Shown: positions 41,111 through 51,639, numbered from the stretch's first letter. The stretch: 64,000 nt of DNA from Phormidesmis sp963789215 (GCA_963789215.1 CAWBJY010000011.1:186001-250000); one strand, 5' to 3'. Program-made: numbers and translations. Notes: generated from the letters alone by a model not told the origin.

Positions 41111-42289
41111 ATGCTTGTCGAACTTCTACTGATACTCGTGGCGATCGCCATCTCCCTGCCTTGCGCAATCTTATTCATGGAGTGCTTCAGTGCGCTATTC
41201 GCTCCGTCTTCAGTGCGGCTGCGGCATTACAAAGACATCGATATTGCAGTGCTGATGCCCGCTCACAACGAAGCCGACGTTATTGGTAAAACGCTGGCAA
41301 CGCTTATCCCCCAGCTCGGCCCAACCGACCGGCTCATCGTCGTTGCTGACAACTGCACAGATAAAACCGCTGAGATAGCTAGAGCTGCTGGTGCAACCGT
41401 GGTCGAACGAACGGATAGTGTTCGTAGAGGCAAGGGATACGCATTGGATTATGGTCTAAGGCTATTGTCAGCAGCTCCACCCACCGCAGTTGTGATTTTC
41501 GATGCCGACTGCCGAGTTTATCGAGGATCTTTGCAGCGGCTAGCCGCAGAGGCTGTTTTTCAGCAAAGTCCGGTTCAGTCCGTCTATCTGATAGAGCGGC
41601 CTCTTCGGCCTACGCTCAAAGAATCGGTGTCACTGTTCTCTTTCAAAGTAAAAAATCTGGTGCGACCGCTAGGATTAGCGCGACTAGGATTTCCTTGTTT
41701 CCTCACCGGTACGGGTATGGCTTTCCCCTGGGAGGTGATAGCCAAGACTGATTTGGCTAATGGCTCGATTGTAGAAGATATGAAGCTGGGCCTAGATTTA
41801 GCTATTTTGGGCAAGGCTCCTGTTCTTTGCGCTGCCGTCACCGTCCTAGCGCCTATTCCGCCATGCGACGCCGATGCCAAAACCCAACGCACCCGATGGG
41901 AACATGGCCATCTACAGATGATCGCTCGATACTGCCCTCAGCTAGTGTTAGCGGCAGTTTCTCAAGGTCGCGTAGACTTGCTTGCGTTGGCGTTAGATCT
42001 CTCTGTTCCCCCCTTAGCACTTTTGCTGATGCTATGGCTTGCGGTCAGCTCAGTCTTAACGATCGCTTCTGTTACTACTGGTTTATGGCTCTCTACCCTA
42101 ATTTGCTACAGCGGCGGCCTGGCCTTACTAATCGCCGTGTTTCTAGCCTGGGTCAGATTTGCCCAGGCCGACATCTCCCTCAAAGCCCTGCTGAGCGTTC
42201 CGGCTTACGTTCTGTGGAAGATCCCGGTCTATCTCAAATTCATCAAGTCGCCCGAAACAGAATGGGTTCGCACTAACCGCAAGATTTAG
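41111..42289 (+). CDS. Membrane family 2 glycosyltransferase
   Basis: A 392-residue GT2 enzyme with one N-terminal membrane helix (about 2-24) and two or three near the C-terminus (about 300-365). The catalytic part has VLMPAHNEADVIGKTLATLI, LIVVADNCTDKTAEIARAAG, the GKGYALDYGLRLL stretch, VVIFDADCRVYRG with the DAD motif, SIVEDMKLGLDL with the conserved ED, and TQRTRWEHGHLQ resembling the QxxRW motif of processive enzymes. It could make a polymer backbone or add single residues. It ends the exopolysaccharide cluster. Confidence 0.9.
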   Translation: MLVELLLILVAIAISLPCAILFMECFSALFAPSSVRLRHYKDIDIAVLMPAHNEADVIGKTLATLIPQLGPTDRLIVVADNCTDKTAEIARAAGATVVERTDSVRRGKGYALDYGLRLLSAAPPTAVVIFDADCRVYRGSLQRLAAEAVFQQSPVQSVYLIERPLRPTLKESVSLFSFKVKNLVRPLGLARLGFPCFLTGTGMAFPWEVIAKTDLANGSIVEDMKLGLDLAILGKAPVLCAAVTVLAPIPPCDADAKTQRTRWEHGHLQMIARYCPQLVLAAVSQGRVDLLALALDLSVPPLALLLMLWLAVSSVLTIASVTTGLWLSTLICYSGGLALLIAVFLAWVRFAQADISLKALLSVPAYVLWKIPVYLKFIKSPETEWVRTNRKI

Positions 42290-42344
42290 TATAGGCATCC
42301 CTAGTTTCTTGCCCCTTAAGTCATGCAGGTAGCAAACACCTTTT

Positions 42345-42376
42345 CTAGTCTCACCTTGCTCTAGTCTCACCTTGGG
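42345..42376. repeat. 16-bp tandem repeat between convergent genes
   Basis: CTAGTCTCACCTTGCT (42345-42360) is followed by CTAGTCTCACCTTGGG (42361-42376). It lies between the stop codons of the convergent GT2 and rlmH genes. Confidence 0.75.
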
Positions 42377-42391
42377 CTATTTTGAGCTATT

Positions 42392-42823
42392 TCATTTGTG
42401 GTAACTGCCGTTCTGCAGAATGGTCTTGGCTCTGTAGAGCTGCTCTAATAGCAAGAGCCGCGCTATTTCGTGAGGGAATGTCATTGCAGAAAGACTAAGC
42501 GCAGGGTAGGTTTTAAGGCGATCGCTCACGCCTTCTGGCCCACCCACAAACAGCACCAGAGTCCCAAACGCCTCCGTGCTCAGCCACTGCGAAAAGGTTA
42601 CAGAATCGTAAGTCTTGCCATACTCGGTCATAACGACCAGCCGATCTTGAGTATTCAACACGCTGAGCAGCTTATCGGCTTCCTTCTCTTTCCCAGCGTC
42701 TTTAATCTCTACAACTTCAACTTCAGGCAGTCGCTTTGCATACAGCGCTACACCTTCTTTTAGCCAAGACTTCTTCACCTTGCCAACCGCAATAATCTTC
42801 ACCTTCGGAAAGCTCTGACTCAT
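42392..42823 (-). CDS. rlmH: 23S rRNA pseudouridine(1915) N3-methyltransferase RlmH
   Basis: A 143-residue SPOUT-class methyltransferase that modifies pseudouridine 1915 in 23S helix 69. The KVKIIAVGKVKKSWLKEGVA start, YAKRLPEVEVVEIKDAGKEK, LFVGGPEGVSDRLK with the AdoMet-binding knot, and FPHEIARLLLLEQLYRAKTI match the family throughout. The C-terminus ends LQNGSYHK, close to the usual NxPYHR-type ending. It follows an amino-acid transporter permease by 27 bases on the same strand, so it may be expressed with it. Confidence 0.95.
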   Translation of the reverse strand: MSQSFPKVKIIAVGKVKKSWLKEGVALYAKRLPEVEVVEIKDAGKEKEADKLLSVLNTQDRLVVMTEYGKTYDSVTFSQWLSTEAFGTLVLFVGGPEGVSDRLKTYPALSLSAMTFPHEIARLLLLEQLYRAKTILQNGSYHK

Positions 42824-42850
42824 AAATGTCCTAACTGATGGCCGCTCACG

Positions 42851-43528
42851 TCATCTGGCAGGATCCATCTTTCGCTCCAATAAAGAAAATACTTGAGATG
42901 CTAGTAACGTCATGGCTAAATAAATCAGCGCAACGACAAAATAAATTTGGAAGGGGAGAAAGTTCCTAGCAATAATCAACTGCCCTTGCCGCAGCAGCTC
43001 TTGATACCCGATAAAAGCAACTAAGCTGGTGTCTTTTAATAAAACTACGAACTCGTTACCCAAAGGCGGAATCATCCGCCGTAGCGCCTGCGGAAAAATA
43101 ACGTAGAACAGCGTTTGATTCGAGTCTAAGCCTAAAGATTCGGAAGCTTCTCGCTGCCCGTTCTCTACAGACTGAATGCCGCCTCGAACAATCTCTGCTA
43201 AGTAAGCTGCCGAATTAAGGCTTAGCCCTAACACTGCCGCGCCCCACTGCCCAAACGAAAATCCTGCTAATCCGATGGATTGCAGTAAAGAAGGGATACC
43301 AAAATAGATGATGAAAAGCTGCACTAGCAGCGGCGTACCTCGAAAAAATTCGATATAGGCCTTTGCCAACCAGCGGACAGGGGCAACTTTTGATAGACGA
43401 GCAACCCCCAAAAAAATGCCTCCGACAGAGCCAAATGCGACAGCCGCCGCTGTAAGCTGAATCGTGACTAAAGCACCTGCTAGCAGAGCAGGGAACGCGT
43501 CAAACATCGCGCTCAGTGACTTTTCCAA
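42851..43528 (-). CDS. Polar amino-acid ABC transporter permease
   Basis: A 225-residue permease of the histidine/glutamine/arginine group. The opening GALVTIQLTAAAVAFGSVGG, KAYIEFFRGTPLLVQLFIIY, and the cytoplasmic coupling loop EASESLGLDSNQTLFYVIFP (E-A-x-x-x-G) are clear, with about five membrane spans. It forms one transporter with the upstream binding protein (98 bases) and the divergently encoded ATPase. The exact amino acid cannot be read from sequence. Confidence 0.93.
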   Translation of the reverse strand: MEKSLSAMFDAFPALLAGALVTIQLTAAAVAFGSVGGIFLGVARLSKVAPVRWLAKAYIEFFRGTPLLVQLFIIYFGIPSLLQSIGLAGFSFGQWGAAVLGLSLNSAAYLAEIVRGGIQSVENGQREASESLGLDSNQTLFYVIFPQALRRMIPPLGNEFVVLLKDTSLVAFIGYQELLRQGQLIIARNFLPFQIYFVVALIYLAMTLLASQVFSLLERKMDPAR

Positions 43529-43626
43529 AGAACCCTCCTAGTGCTGATATGAACGTGAACCGAAGCGCCATAGCTCCACTTTTTCCAGCTTCATCCACAG
43601 CGCTTCTTCGGTCATTGGCTGGTTAG

Positions 43627-44412
43627 TTATTCGGCTGCAGGTGGAGCCATATCAAACCATTTTTGATAGATCGTGTCGTAGGTGCCATCCGCTTTGAGCT
43701 CAGCGATCGCCGAGTTAACCGCTGCCAAGTTGTCCGAGCCTTTAGGCAAAGCAATTCCATAGGACTCATCTGTCAGGACTTCACCCACAATTTTGACACC
43801 GGGAATGTTGCCACCATCAACCGCTTCTTTCGTTGCCGGCGCGTCGTTAATAACCGCATCTACATTGCCGTTAGACAATTCCGTCAAGGCTAAGGGGGCT
43901 GATTCAAACGTGGTAACTTGCGCACCTTCTACGCTGTCGGCAGTGCTCGCACCCGTTGTGCCTAACTGCACTGCGATCCTCTTTCCCTTCAGGTCATCTA
44001 TGGTTTTAACATCGGTATTGCTTTCTGCAACTGCGATCGCTAACCCAGCCTCAAAATAAGGATCGGAGAAATCTACCGCCTCTTGTCGCTCCGGTGTGAT
44101 TGTCATCCCACTAATCGCCGCGTCAATCGAGCCACCTTGCAAAGCCGCAATCAAGCTATCGAAGGGCAGGCTACTGAACTCAATAGTTTTGCCTGCTTTT
44201 TCGCCAATTGCATTCATTAGATCAATGTCAAATCCTTCAAACTCGCCGTTGTTCATCGACTCAAACGGCGGAAAGCCTGGCTCTGTTCCAACTGTCCAGG
44301 TATCTGAATCGCCCCCGCCACCGCCGCCGCAAGCTGCCAGTACACCTGCCGTTAATAGACCTACAGCCGTATTCCGTAAAAATCTAGCGCGCGTTACTTT
44401 CATTACAGACAA
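43627..44412 (-). CDS. Polar amino-acid ABC transporter substrate-binding lipoprotein
   Basis: A 261-residue SBP-3 family binding protein. The signal ends at a lipobox (GLLTAGVLAACGGGGGG, Cys about 28). The mature part has WTVGTEPGFPPFESMNNGEF, GFDIDLMNAIGEKAGKTIEF, AISGMTITPERQEAVDFSDP, and the IAVQLGTTGASTADSVEGAQ segment. Binding of glutamine, basic or other polar amino acids fits the family. It is periplasmic, lipid-anchored, and the first gene of a two-gene run with the permease. It is divergent from the ATPase gene, sharing a 235-base promoter region. Confidence 0.93.
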   Translation of the reverse strand: MSVMKVTRARFLRNTAVGLLTAGVLAACGGGGGGDSDTWTVGTEPGFPPFESMNNGEFEGFDIDLMNAIGEKAGKTIEFSSLPFDSLIAALQGGSIDAAISGMTITPERQEAVDFSDPYFEAGLAIAVAESNTDVKTIDDLKGKRIAVQLGTTGASTADSVEGAQVTTFESAPLALTELSNGNVDAVINDAPATKEAVDGGNIPGVKIVGEVLTDESYGIALPKGSDNLAAVNSAIAELKADGTYDTIYQKWFDMAPPAAE

Positions 44413-44647
44413 TCCTCACAACCAAAGATAAAAATGGATAGCACCTCAAGCCTCTCAGCTCTGCGTCTGCTCTCCTGTCAACATAGTAAAGCTAAGTGCC
44501 TCACAGATAAGCTGCTGTAATTTTCGTTGCAAAGTGAGCGAAATATACGCCTAGACATCTAAAAATATAACCAACGTTCATCTAAAATCAATCTCAACTC
44601 GTCTGTTCCACTCAACTCTGATCTTCCTTTATCTCCCCCTAACTTCT

Positions 44648-45439
44648 ATGGCAGATATCTCCGTTGCAGACAGCCCCGTTGCAGACAGCTCTCCCGCCAT
44701 TATTTGTGGCAACTTGCAGAAGCGATTTGGTGACCTTGAAGTACTACGGGGCATCGACTGCCAAATTCATCGGGGAGAAGTGGTTTCCATCATCGGCTCG
44801 TCTGGCTGTGGTAAAAGTACGCTGCTGCGATGCTTCAACCGCCTAGAAACGGTTAGTGGTGGCCAGCTTATTGTTAACAATATCGACCTAGCTAAGACCA
44901 AACTAAGCCGTCGCGATTTGCTAGCTCTACGCGCTAACGTTGGCATGGTTTTTCAGCAGTTCAATCTGTTCCCACATCTGTCTGTGCTAGATAACCTGTG
45001 TCTAGCACCAAGGAAAGTTCTAGAACAGTCCAAAGAAGAAAGTAGAGAAACAGCTCGCTTTTACCTCGATAAAGTTGGGCTAGGTGCTAAGGCCGACGCC
45101 TACCCCGAGCAGCTTTCAGGCGGTCAAAAACAGCGCGTTGCGATCGCCCGCGCCCTCTGCATGAAGCCAGAGATCATGCTGTTCGACGAACCCACTAGCG
45201 CCTTAGACCCAGAGCTAGTGGGCGAAGTCTTGCAAGTCATGCAGCAGCTCGCTAAAGAGGGCATGACAATGGTGGTCGTTACCCACGAGATGCAGTTTGC
45301 CCGAGAGGTCGCAAGCCGAGTCGTCTTTCTCAATCAGGGCCAAGTTGAAGAGCAAGGTAATCCTCGCGAAGTACTGGCTAATCCCCAAAGTGAAAGGCTT
45401 CAGGGGTTTCTTAGCCGTATTAGTAGTACGCTTGGCTGA
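44648..45439 (+). CDS. Polar amino-acid ABC transporter ATPase (GlnQ/HisP-type)
   Basis: A 263-residue ATPase. Walker A IIGSSGCGKSTLLRCFNRLE is at about 51-70, the Q-loop in VGMVFQQFNLFPHLSVLDNL, the signature LSGGQKQRVAIARALCM, Walker B EIMLFDEPTSALDPEL, and the switch His in VVVTHEMQFAREV. It is encoded divergently from its binding protein and permease, so the three parts are split over two transcripts. The first residues repeat SVADSPVADS from a short duplication. The family couples ATP hydrolysis to import of polar amino acids. Confidence 0.94.
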   Translation: MADISVADSPVADSSPAIICGNLQKRFGDLEVLRGIDCQIHRGEVVSIIGSSGCGKSTLLRCFNRLETVSGGQLIVNNIDLAKTKLSRRDLLALRANVGMVFQQFNLFPHLSVLDNLCLAPRKVLEQSKEESRETARFYLDKVGLGAKADAYPEQLSGGQKQRVAIARALCMKPEIMLFDEPTSALDPELVGEVLQVMQQLAKEGMTMVVVTHEMQFAREVASRVVFLNQGQVEEQGNPREVLANPQSERLQGFLSRISSTLG

Positions 45440-45555
45440 TGTAAACAGCGCTTTTTGCGATGCTCATCTGCCTATCGCTAGAGGGATGTCAAAGGCCTGT
45501 GTACCGGTGCAAGGTGGGGGCACTCTGCTCTCCGTTGATAGGACAGTTTGATTAA

Positions 45556-46311
45556 ATGGCATACCAATCAAAAACGGTGATTCCGCAAGGTATCCGGGCA
45601 ATCGCGCAACGTTTCTGGCAAGATAGCAAATCTTTGCCCCCAAGCGCTTGGGACAAATGGTGGAAGACGCTGGCCATCGGTCTGGGCCTTTGTGCGCTGG
45701 TGACTTACGGACTAACTCGTATTGCAATGGGTTGGGAAACCCTTTGGCTGCAGGCTTGGGATGAAAAATGGCTGCTAGCCTGGCGCGATCGCAGCCCGCT
45801 GACCTTTGCCAAAGGCGTTACCTGGGAATCTCCTGGCAATCTGGTTGGGATGCTACCTATATTCTTCACCCTAACTGCCCTGACTGCCTGGTTTCGCAAG
45901 CCTCTTATCGCAGCTACCGTCGTCGTCACTTATCTCGGTCAGTTTGCACTAGTTTGGATCAGCTGGGGAATGTGGAGTCGCGCTCGCCCTGACCTAATCG
46001 CCGACGGCTTGGCAGCACCTAGTTTACATTCCTTTCCTTCTGGCCACGTTGTTGTCTCTGTCAGCATGTACGGGCTAATTTTCTATCTCTGGTTTCGCAC
46101 CTCAAAGAACTGGCTAGAGAAGATAATTGCGATCGCCTTTGGTACGGTCTGGATTAGTCTAATTGCACTGGCTCGACTTGCACTAGGCGCTCATTGGCCC
46201 AGTGATGTCATTGCCGGAATACTGATTGGTAGCCTGTGGCTCACAACGGTCATTACTGCATTAGCAAGAGCTATCAACGCTGCCACGGAGTACAAACTCA
46301 AACACCACTAA
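45556..46311 (+). CDS. PAP2-family membrane phosphatase
   Basis: A 251-residue protein with about five or six hydrophobic helices. The phosphatase motifs are present: SRARPDLIADG (K/R-x6-RP type, first Arg), SLHSFPSGHVVVSVSMYG with the P-S-G-H motif, and ARLALGAHWPSDVIAGI with the catalytic His. PAP2 enzymes dephosphorylate phosphatidic acid, undecaprenyl pyrophosphate or similar lipids. The substrate here is unknown. It stands between the amino-acid transporter ATPase and a convergent DUF1206 gene. Confidence 0.92.
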   Translation: MAYQSKTVIPQGIRAIAQRFWQDSKSLPPSAWDKWWKTLAIGLGLCALVTYGLTRIAMGWETLWLQAWDEKWLLAWRDRSPLTFAKGVTWESPGNLVGMLPIFFTLTALTAWFRKPLIAATVVVTYLGQFALVWISWGMWSRARPDLIADGLAAPSLHSFPSGHVVVSVSMYGLIFYLWFRTSKNWLEKIIAIAFGTVWISLIALARLALGAHWPSDVIAGILIGSLWLTTVITALARAINAATEYKLKHH

Positions 46312-46353
46312 CAGTTTCTTCTAGCCGGTGATTGATAAAACCTACCAAAGCGC

Positions 46354-47175
46354 CTAAAGCGGATCGATACTGCGAAAAACCGCCTGAAATCCCATATGGA
46401 TACCGTAAGCAATAAATCCTACGCCTAGGGTTGCAAGAATCCATTCATCAGTTGGATTATCGTTAAACACCGCCATCGCGTCTTCAGTCGTTTTAATCAA
46501 AGAAGGATCGAAGCTCCAGGCAGATCGCATTCCAAAAATACCGATCACGGCATAGACAAACCCCCGAGCCGCAATGCCTACGCGCCCTGCAACGTTTGCC
46601 CAGGTCTTCGCCGCATCGCTCATGTGATGGCGGTTAAACCGTTTGCGAAAATCAGCTTTAATCGCCCGATAAAAGTAGTAGCAGCCAATTCCAAATATAG
46701 TCAGTCCGCCAGCGCCCACCAACCATTGCCCATAGGGCATTCGCATCAGGTCAACCACACGCTCTTGCGTCGTTTTTCCCTCCTCAGAAGATCCTGCTGT
46801 TAATATCTTTACCGCGGTTAACGCAACACCTGCATAGGCCAATCCGCTACAGGCATAGCTAAATCTCCGGAGCATATCGCTTGCTCCCTTACTGCTATGC
46901 TCCGGGTCCAACACAGCCTGTATAAATCGCCACACCACATATCCCATCAGGCTAATGCTTAGCACAACCAGCATCGCCCGACCAAGAGGCTGCGCGCCAA
47001 TTGTCCTTAGCGCACCTTCCGACCCTACTGTTTCGCCCTTACTGAGATCTAAGGATTCTAGCAAAGCCAATAGGCCAGCGCTGCCATAGATTACGCCCTT
47101 CGCCCCGTAGCCAAAACGAGCATAGTACTCAATCCATCGCTCGACGGTGCGCTGTGTCTCACTAGATCGGGCCAT
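46354..47175 (-). CDS. DUF1206 membrane protein
   Basis: A 273-residue protein built from three repeats of a two-helix unit, giving six membrane spans: FGYGAKGVIYGSAGLLALLE, FSYACSGLAYAGVALTAVKI, and VGIAARGFVYAVIGIFGMRS begin each unit with the conserved R/G-x-x-x-x-G pattern. This is DUF1206. Function is unknown. The C-terminal end (FIAYGIHMGFQAVFRSIDPL) is typical. It is convergent with the PAP2 gene, 42 bases apart. Confidence 0.9.
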   Translation of the reverse strand: MARSSETQRTVERWIEYYARFGYGAKGVIYGSAGLLALLESLDLSKGETVGSEGALRTIGAQPLGRAMLVVLSISLMGYVVWRFIQAVLDPEHSSKGASDMLRRFSYACSGLAYAGVALTAVKILTAGSSEEGKTTQERVVDLMRMPYGQWLVGAGGLTIFGIGCYYFYRAIKADFRKRFNRHHMSDAAKTWANVAGRVGIAARGFVYAVIGIFGMRSAWSFDPSLIKTTEDAMAVFNDNPTDEWILATLGVGFIAYGIHMGFQAVFRSIDPL

Positions 47176-47560
47176 GAATCACCAACATATTAGAGAAAAG
47201 ACATGGGAAAGAATATAAAGCTTTCACTTTTCAAAGTCCGTCAGCTATAGACAGTCCCGATAGCAGTGATGTTCACTGTAATATCACTGTATCAAGTGTA
47301 AATAAATACAATCTTTCCCTCAGTGTATGAGTCGCTCAACAGTCGTTCAATTAGCCTGAGTGCCCAGCCTCTGCGATCGCCGCTCATTGCTGCCATTAAC
47401 CTTCACAAGAGTTTTACCTCAGGATCTTCTACCGCTCTTAGCCAACTAGATAACCAACCAGATAGCACGCCAAAATCGCTAGCCCTAAGGGAAGAAGCTT
47501 TCTCTACCAAACTCTCCAAAATTGATTTCTTGCTTATTCGTACCCACTCCTGAGAGCCAA
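47176..47560. other. Intergenic region, no supported gene
   Basis: About 385 bases. A plus-strand frame at 47323-47553 stays open for 76 codons (through FLLIRTHS), but its composition and lack of a ribosome site argue against it. A short repeated CACTGTA motif lies at about 47275-47290. The promoter of the following secreted-protein gene and of DUF1206 should be here. Confidence 0.35.
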
Positions 47561-47911
47561 ATGAAAGTTACTCATTTGTTATGCGTGATCGCTACGCCCA
47601 CTGCGATTTTGTGGAGCTTTTTAGCGCTACCCTCTCCCGAAATAGCTAGCGGCGACGGTATTGTCAATGCAGATATTGCTGCTTGCCTCTCTCGTACCGA
47701 TACCTTTGTCAGAACCTTAGATATTGATGTAGAAAAAGGTCAGATAGATCGAACAGGCTACTTCGGCGATGGATCTTTTCGCATCCTTTGCTATCCCAAC
47801 CCATACGGACAACCCGATCAAAGCCTAGTCGTGATCTTTGCCGCTCACGACACCGATTTTGAGATTGCCAACACCTTTGTCCAAATTGCCATCAACCAAA
47901 TCACAGATTAG
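47561..47911 (+). CDS. Small secreted hypothetical protein
   Basis: A 116-residue protein with a signal-peptide-like start (MKVTHLLCVIATPTAILWSF) and a likely cleavage near SGDGIVNAD. The mature part has two Cys (AACLSRTD and ILCYPNP) that could form a disulfide, and beta-rich sequence GSFRILCYPNPYGQPDQSLV then VIFAAHDTDFEIANTFVQ. No domain recognised. I chose the ATG at 47561; the frame opens at 47522. It converges with the next gene with a 17-base gap. Confidence 0.65.
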   Translation: MKVTHLLCVIATPTAILWSFLALPSPEIASGDGIVNADIAACLSRTDTFVRTLDIDVEKGQIDRTGYFGDGSFRILCYPNPYGQPDQSLVVIFAAHDTDFEIANTFVQIAINQITD

Positions 47912-47928
47912 CCTAGGTCTACTCCTGA

Positions 47929-48288
47929 CTACGCTGCATAGAGGTCTACCGCCAGCTCATCCTTGAGCCAATTGATAATTTGCTCACGCTCGTCAATCGT
48001 CAGATAAAAGTAACCTACTTCTCGAACCCGATACCTAATATCCTCCATGTCAGCTTGATTTAGCAACTCAACTGTCACGCCGATATCGCACAGTATGTTG
48101 TCCTTTCCTTCTTGCCCTAACTGCCCGTGTCGATACCGGCTGATCTGCTTTCTAAGTCTATCTAGGGTGTATGGATCCAATGCCTCTAGGCGTTCCCAAC
48201 GCTCCTGCGCTATGGGTTCCCCCTCTACCATCCTGGCATAGTCTGTATCGAGCATATCGATCTGGATAACGATAGGCTGTTCGCTCAT
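47929..48288 (-). CDS. Hypothetical protein
   Basis: A 119-residue acidic protein of no recognised family: IVIQIDMLDTDYARMVEGEP, then WERLEALDPYTLDRLRKQIS and YRVREVGYFYLTIDEREQII. It is predicted mixed alpha/beta with helices in the middle. The ribosome site AGGAGG, 6 bases before the ATG at 48286-48288, is unusually strong, which supports a real and well-translated gene. A hairpin (GTCTGCGT pairing with ACGCAGAC, 48359-48395) lies upstream in its leader region. Confidence 0.7.
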   Translation of the reverse strand: MSEQPIVIQIDMLDTDYARMVEGEPIAQERWERLEALDPYTLDRLRKQISRYRHGQLGQEGKDNILCDIGVTVELLNQADMEDIRYRVREVGYFYLTIDEREQIINWLKDELAVDLYAA

Positions 48289-48529
48289 TAACTACCTCCT
48301 AAAATCAAATAGACCAAAACTAATGGACTAAGCCTAATTCAATTGTTCAACTGTGCGGGTCTGCGTTTAGTAAGTTAACTTTGCGACACGCAGACACACA
48401 TCTCTATATATAATCTTCGTCTTTTAGCTTAAATTCCCTTCATCCTTATTAAGTCTAAAAATTGAACTGCCTGTGTAGCTATCAGCTTTAGAAAACGGCT
48501 AGTTTGATCGTTCGACCAATGCGGCTCTG

Positions 48530-49390
48530 CTAGCTCTGGTAGTTCTGAATCCTCATGCTGATGTCTAACCACGGCGATTGTGTAATTGGTGCGCTGCTCG
48601 ATATATAGTCCACACCAGTCTGTGCGATCGCCCGAATCGTCTTCAACGATACATTCCCCGAAGCTTCAATCTTGATTCCTACCTTCTCAGCTCGAATTAG
48701 ACCCACCGCTTCTTTCATCATTTCCGTCGGCATATTATCCAGCATAATAATGTCTGCTCGGTGGGCGATCGCCTCCTTCACCTGTGCCAAACTCTCCGTC
48801 TCTATCTCTACCGTCACCGGATACGGAACCCTTCCCCGCACTTGGCTCACCGCTGCACCAATTCCACCCGCCGCCGCAATATGGTTGTCCTTAATCATCA
48901 CCCCATCATCGAGTCCCATCCGATGATTCTGCGCTCCACCCACAAAAGCCGCGTGCTTTTCTAATATTCTCAACCCCGGCGTCGTCTTCCTTGTATCCAC
49001 AAGCTGCGCGGGCAAATCTGCAATCTCATCTGCAAATCGCTTGGTCATCGTCGCAATTCCGCTCAGCCGCATCGCTAAATTCAAAGCAACTCTTTCTCCG
49101 GTCAGCAAAGTAGAGAGCCGACAGTCGATCTCCGCCACCTTTGTTCCCTTCTCTACCCAGTCCCCCTCCTCAACTATTGCTCGGAAGTTTAGCTGCGGCT
49201 CTAGCAAATAGAACACTCGCTCAGCAACTGTCAATCCTGCAATCACACCCGCTTCTTTTGCAATCCAATAAGCCCGCCCAGCTTTAGAAACTAATTTTCC
49301 TAGTCCCTGAGTCGCCTGATCACCTCGCCCAATATCCTCTTTTAACCAACAGATAAGTAACTCATCCAATACAATCCAGGCTGGCAGCAT
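48530..49390 (-). CDS. nadC: Nicotinate-nucleotide pyrophosphorylase (carboxylating), quinolinate phosphoribosyltransferase
   Basis: A 286-residue enzyme of NAD synthesis converting quinolinate and PRPP to nicotinate mononucleotide. Seen: EDIGRGDQATQGL, NLAMRLSGIATMTKRFADEI, LVDTRKTTPGLRILEKHAAF with the PRPP-binding Lys, HRMGLDDGVMIKDNHIAAAG, and VEIETESLAQVKEAIAHRAD. The C-terminus has KIEASGNVSLKTIRAIAQTG. I start at the ATG of MLPAWIVL (49388-49390); the frame extends three codons to a TTG. It is monocistronic, with the rRNA operon divergent upstream. Confidence 0.93.
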   Translation of the reverse strand: MLPAWIVLDELLICWLKEDIGRGDQATQGLGKLVSKAGRAYWIAKEAGVIAGLTVAERVFYLLEPQLNFRAIVEEGDWVEKGTKVAEIDCRLSTLLTGERVALNLAMRLSGIATMTKRFADEIADLPAQLVDTRKTTPGLRILEKHAAFVGGAQNHRMGLDDGVMIKDNHIAAAGGIGAAVSQVRGRVPYPVTVEIETESLAQVKEAIAHRADIIMLDNMPTEMMKEAVGLIRAEKVGIKIEASGNVSLKTIRAIAQTGVDYISSSAPITQSPWLDISMRIQNYQS

Positions 49391-49630
49391 GTTCTTCAAA
49401 AATAAAGGCTACAGACTCCCAGCATAGGGTGAGACTGCTTTCGCGCATTATTCTAGGCGGCCTGCGCATCCCAACTCAAACAATCGGTCCTAGGCGAATA
49501 GAAATCTTCCCAAGACTTGAGAAAACGGACAGCACAAGTCTGTAACTAACCATGTAGCGAGATATTAAAATCCGGTACTGCCTGATGCGTAAAGCTTTCG
49601 CCCTTTTTCGAATTTCTTCCGACGAATAGG

Positions 49631-49660
49631 TTGACACTAGTGGCGAAAGGTCGCTATATT
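49631..49660 (+). promoter_or_regulatory. Sigma-70-type promoter of the rRNA operon
   Basis: A consensus -35 TTGACA (49631-49636), an 18-base spacer and a -10 TATATT (49655-49660) lie about 240 bases before the 16S gene. It is the best promoter in the 49391-49902 gap. The start is expected near 49667. Confidence 0.75.
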
Positions 49661-49748
49661 AGTTGAGCGCTGAGGGAAGCGGCCCGAGAGGGTTAGCTAC
49701 CGAAGGCGGTCAAGTAGCACCTAGAAAAGCGAATAATTTGAAGATAGA

Positions 49749-49815
49749 TTAACGAGACCCTCGTTAATGAATGAAATTGCTTATGAGGATAGCATAGCTA
49801 TTCTGCATAAAGCAA
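49749..49815 (+). other. rRNA leader hairpins
   Basis: Two stems lie between the promoter and 16S: TTAACGA with TCGTTAA (49749-49767), and a longer one, TTGCTTATG/AGGATAGC with GCTATTCT/GCATAAAGCAA (49777-49815) around an ATA loop. They are likely leader RNA structure for processing or antitermination, an inference from position. Confidence 0.55.
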
Positions 49816-49902
49816 TAGGATAGCCAGAATGGTTATCTGAGTACAGACAAACTGATTGCAACGGTCAAGCTTACGGGTTAGATGGTTGTCAATCGTTCTA
49901 CT

Positions 49903-51389
<1,487 letters not shown>

Positions 51390-51396
51390 ACAGGGA

Positions 51397-51459
51397 GACC
51401 TACTAAGCAACTTTTGAAAGCACATAGCAAATAGAGAGTTGTTGTAGTCACCTAAGGTC
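51397..51459 (+). other. 16S–23S spacer D1–D1' helix
   Basis: The base GACCTA (51397-51402) pairs with TAAGGTC (51453-51459), the form expected for the D1–D1' helix that opens cyanobacterial 16S–23S spacers. The whole spacer (51390-52070) also holds the two tRNA genes. After the second tRNA I recognise no further gene. Confidence 0.6.
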
Positions 51460-51565
51460 GTTGAGGGTCTGTTAGTTTTAGTGAGTGATGTAAAAGTCAT
51501 TGACCTATCTTCAAGTTATTTGCGTGTTGCTGTTCAGCAATGAACGACAGAATTAAGACTGATAC

Positions 51566-51639
<74 letters not shown>

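Noticed and set aside
44413..44647. NtcA binding site for the amino-acid transporter
   Set aside because: The closest sequence is GTA-N8-TGC; no GTA-N8-TAC is present.
45440..45555. Possible small RNA or tRNA between the ATPase and PAP2 genes
   Set aside because: No cloverleaf or conserved RNA motif could be drawn.
47323..47553. A 76-codon plus-strand frame before the secreted protein gene
   Set aside because: No ribosome site, no recognisable protein pattern, and a Ser/Leu-rich composition typical of noncoding frames.
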